The notes under the pieces: model-generated
Database searches by the model: none
Told to the model about the DNA's origin: nothing
What the model saw: the letters and a program-made list of their open reading frames with translations, nothing else
NCBI GenBank assembly: GCA_026990815.1
Contig: JALXCS010000135.1
Location: 1 to 6,608 of the forward strand
Length of the DNA: 6,608 nt
From: Methylomonas sp.
GTDB lineage: Bacteria > Pseudomonadota > Gammaproteobacteria > Methylococcales > Methylomonadaceae
Direction: 5' to 3'
Part shown: positions 4,439 to 6,608 of the stretch, piece after piece
Numbering within the stretch: the stretch's first letter is position 1
Layout of the letters: each line of letters opens with the position of its first letter
Translations under genes and position numbers: made by a program

Positions 4439-6454
4439 ATGGCTGCGCGTAAATCTTTCAATATTCAGAGCAGATTCAAACCCGCAGGAGACCAGCCCAC
4501 AGCAATAAACCAATTGGTAGAAGGCTTGAATGATGGTGAAGTGCATCAAACTTTGCTTGGCGTTACAGGTTCGGGTAAAACTTTTACAATTGCTAATGTC
4601 ATTCAGGAAGTACAGCGGCCAGCCATGATTTTGGCGCCTAATAAAACACTTGCAGCACAACTGTATGGGGAAATGAAGGATTTTTTTCCGGAAAATAGTG
4701 TCGAGTATTTTGTTTCCTACTACGATTATTATCAGCCGGAAGCCTATGTTCCAGCTTCTGATATGTTTATTGATAAAGATGCTTCATTAAACGAACATAT
4801 TGAACAAATGCGTTTGTCTGCGACCAAGGCATTGATCGAAAGACGCGATACTATCGTAGTAGCGACAGTTTCAGCAATTTATGGATTAGGGGAACCGGAA
4901 TCCTATTTTAAAATGGTACTGCACCTGGTTCGAGGTGATTTGATTGATCAGCGGAGTATTGTGAGGCGTTTGGCAGATATGCAATATACCCGAAATGATA
5001 TTGAGTTGCGGCGTGGAACCTATCGCGTTAGGGGAGATGTGATAGATATTTTTCCGGCCGAATCGGAACAGGAAGCTTTAAGAATTGAACTGTTCGATGA
5101 TGAAGTAGAGCGATTATCACTTTTTGATCCTTTGACGGGAGAAATTCTGCATCGTATTGTGCGTTATACCGTTTATCCCAAAAGCCATTATGTGACACCG
5201 CGAGAAACCTTGTTGCAGGCTGTAGAAAATATAAAGCAAGAGTTAAAGGAGCGTTTGGAGCAGCTGCGATCAAATAATAAACTGGTTGAAGCACAGCGTC
5301 TAGAGCAAAGAACTCTATTCGATATTGAAATGATTCTGGAAGTTGGGTATTGCTCTGGAATTGAAAACTATTCGCGTTATTTATCGGGCAGGGCGCAGGG
5401 TGAATCTCCGCCCACCATGTTCGATTATTTGCCTGATAATGCAATCGTGATTATTGATGAAAGCCATGTGACAGTGCCTCAAATCGGGGCGATGTATAAA
5501 GGCGACCGATCACGCAAGGAGACCCTGGTTGAATATGGTTTTAGATTGCCTTCCGCTTTGGATAACAGGCCATTAACCTTTGAAGAATTTGAGCAGCGTG
5601 CTCGACAGCGAATTTATGTATCGGCAACACCCGGTCCTTATGAAAAGGAACATTCTGGTGTTTTTGTTGAGCAAGTTGTCAGGCCAACAGGTTTGCTGGA
5701 CCCTGAAGTAGAAGTACGTCCTGCTACAACTCAAGTTGATGATTTGTTATCGGAAATAAATGAGCGCACCAAGGTTGGTGAAAGAGTTTTGGTGACGACT
5801 TTGACTAAAAGAATGTCTGAGGATTTAACCGAATATCTCTCTGACCATGATATACGTGTCCGTTATTTGCATTCCGATATTGATACCGTAGAGCGGGTTG
5901 AAATTATCCGTGATTTGCGGCTGGGGAAATTTGATGTTTTGGTTGGTATTAATTTACTCAGAGAGGGTTTGGATATTCCGGAAGTATCCTTGGTGGCCAT
6001 TTTGGATGCTGATAAAGAAGGTTTTCTTCGATCTGTGGTTTCTCTGGTACAAACAATAGGTCGGGCGGCCAGAAATGCGCATGGCAAAGCAATTTTATAT
6101 GGTGATCAAATTACTCGTTCAATGGCTCAGGCCATAGAAGAAACAGAGCGGCGTAGGGAAAAGCAGAAGGCTTTCAATAAAAAAAATGAGGTCGAGCCAA
6201 CAACCATCTATAAATCGGTCAAGGATATTCTGGAAATCGTTATCCCGGGGACTGATTTGAATTCAGATAATTCGGCTTACAGAGTTGCTGAGCAGCAAGT
6301 AAATTACAAGGCATTGACACCAAAGGAAATAGCCAAGAAGGTTAAAGCTCTAGAAGATCAAATGTACCAACACGCAAAAAACCTTGAATTTGAAGAAGCA
6401 GCAAGGATTAGGGATGAAATAAAGGTGTTGCAGGCAGAAATGTTGGTTGTATAA
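4439..6454 (+). CDS. uvrB: Excinuclease ABC subunit B (UvrB)
   Basis: The 671-residue protein (E. coli 673) is the damage-verifying helicase-fold subunit of nucleotide excision repair; it receives DNA from UvrA and recruits UvrC. Walker A GVTGSGKT is at 41-48 with K47. The strand-separating beta-hairpin aromatics Y94, Y95, Y97 and Y98 lie in YYDYYQPEAYVP. The Walker B/DEAD-like motif DESH is at 340-343, and motif VI QTIGRAARN has R542 and R545. The C-terminal UVR domain, which binds UvrC, is at about 633-668. The sequence is colinear with E. coli UvrB, so the gene is intact. One oddity is RSVVSLVQT at 531-539, where family members typically read RSERSLIQT. The ATG at 4439 gives the expected N-terminus but has no recognisable Shine-Dalgarno. 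No LexA box is visible upstream. Confidence 0.98.
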   Translation: MAARKSFNIQSRFKPAGDQPTAINQLVEGLNDGEVHQTLLGVTGSGKTFTIANVIQEVQRPAMILAPNKTLAAQLYGEMKDFFPENSVEYFVSYYDYYQPEAYVPASDMFIDKDASLNEHIEQMRLSATKALIERRDTIVVATVSAIYGLGEPESYFKMVLHLVRGDLIDQRSIVRRLADMQYTRNDIELRRGTYRVRGDVIDIFPAESEQEALRIELFDDEVERLSLFDPLTGEILHRIVRYTVYPKSHYVTPRETLLQAVENIKQELKERLEQLRSNNKLVEAQRLEQRTLFDIEMILEVGYCSGIENYSRYLSGRAQGESPPTMFDYLPDNAIVIIDESHVTVPQIGAMYKGDRSRKETLVEYGFRLPSALDNRPLTFEEFEQRARQRIYVSATPGPYEKEHSGVFVEQVVRPTGLLDPEVEVRPATTQVDDLLSEINERTKVGERVLVTTLTKRMSEDLTEYLSDHDIRVRYLHSDIDTVERVEIIRDLRLGKFDVLVGINLLREGLDIPEVSLVAILDADKEGFLRSVVSLVQTIGRAARNAHGKAILYGDQITRSMAQAIEETERRREKQKAFNKKNEVEPTTIYKSVKDILEIVIPGTDLNSDNSAYRVAEQQVNYKALTPKEIAKKVKALEDQMYQHAKNLEFEEAARIRDEIKVLQAEMLVV

Positions 6455-6477
6455 GTTACAAAGCAATTTATGATTCT

Positions 6478-6509
6478 ATTGAATTGAATTGAATTGAATT
6501 GAATTGAAT
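6478..6509. repeat. ATTGA pentanucleotide tandem repeat
   Basis: Six perfect ATTGA units plus two bases (6.4 copies, 32 bp) lie between uvrB and the tRNA promoter, ending 22 bp before the -35. Copy number could change by polymerase slippage. It is outside any coding region, so frame switching is not expected. Confidence 0.95.
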
Positions 6510-6531
6510 AAAGCTAAAATATAAATGAGAA

Positions 6532-6560
6532 TTGCAAGTAGAGTAAGGGGCTGCTATAAT
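6532..6560 (+). promoter_or_regulatory. Strong sigma70 promoter of the tRNA gene
   Basis: TTGCAA (6532-6537), a 17-base spacer and a perfect TATAAT (6555-6560) preceded by TGC (extended -10) make a near-consensus promoter. The following GACCTGC is fairly GC-rich, like the discriminator of growth-rate-controlled stable RNA genes. Predicted start near 6567, about 24 bases before the mature tRNA. Confidence 0.85.
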
Positions 6561-6590
6561 GACCTGCTAGATTGATCGTAAAGATTTATC

Positions 6591-6608
6591 AGGCGCGTAG
6601 CTCAGTTG
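6591..6608 (+). tRNA. 5' end of a tRNA gene, truncated by the window edge
   Basis: The last 18 bases fit a tRNA 5' end: a 7-base acceptor strand AGGCGCG, T8, A9, then the D-arm start GCTCA (positions 10-14) and GTTG. The placement puts conserved T8 and A14 correctly and makes base 1 an A. The anticodon lies outside, so identity is unknown. From memory, tRNA-Val(GAC) of some gammaproteobacteria begins similarly, but Ile and Trp tRNAs also start with A, so I do not assign it. Confidence 0.85.

Noticed and set aside
5028..5444. Minus-strand open frame inside uvrB
   Set aside because: It lies wholly within a highly conserved coding sequence and its translation has no plausible domain; it is a shadow frame, as are those at 4433-4660 and 5863-6087.
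6478..6509. CRISPR array
   Set aside because: The units are 5 bp in direct tandem without spacers, so this is a simple sequence repeat.

Overview
The window is chromosomal DNA from an AT-rich gammaproteobacterium. The best anchors are a 285-residue heat-shock sigma factor (RpoH, same size as the E. coli protein and carrying an exact RpoH box) and a 671-residue UvrB colinear with the E. coli protein. All genes lie on the + strand. I cannot place the organism below class. A consensus CIRCE operator implies an HrcA repressor elsewhere in the genome, which excludes enteric bacteria and fits lineages such as methanotrophs, Legionella relatives or xanthomonads (inference).

Layout: positions 1-798 are an unusually long stretch without a convincing gene. 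It holds a perfect 14-bp palindrome, one curious interrupted frame and a tandem direct repeat upstream of the next gene. Positions 799-2460 encode an EptA-family lipid A phosphoethanolamine transferase, strikingly AT-rich. Positions 2461-2791 are non-coding. Positions 2792-2869 hold the rpoH control region, the most interesting part of the window: a sigmaE-type promoter (GGAACTT-N16-TCTTA) whose -10 lies inside a perfect CIRCE inverted repeat. Then come rpoH (2870-3727) with a good intrinsic terminator, a Kbp/YgaU-like BON-LysM protein (3889-4320) with its own promoter and a 12-bp 3' hairpin, and uvrB (4439-6454) preceded by a consensus -10 embedded in a perfect dyad. The window ends with an ATTGA pentanucleotide repeat, a near-consensus stable-RNA promoter and the first 18 bases of a tRNA.

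The genes look like separate transcription units. The shared theme is stress: envelope modification (EptA), heat shock (RpoH), potassium/osmotic response (Kbp) and DNA repair (UvrB). The novelty is regulatory: the sequence suggests that rpoH integrates envelope stress (sigmaE) and chaperone-sensing repression (HrcA/CIRCE) at one overlapping site.
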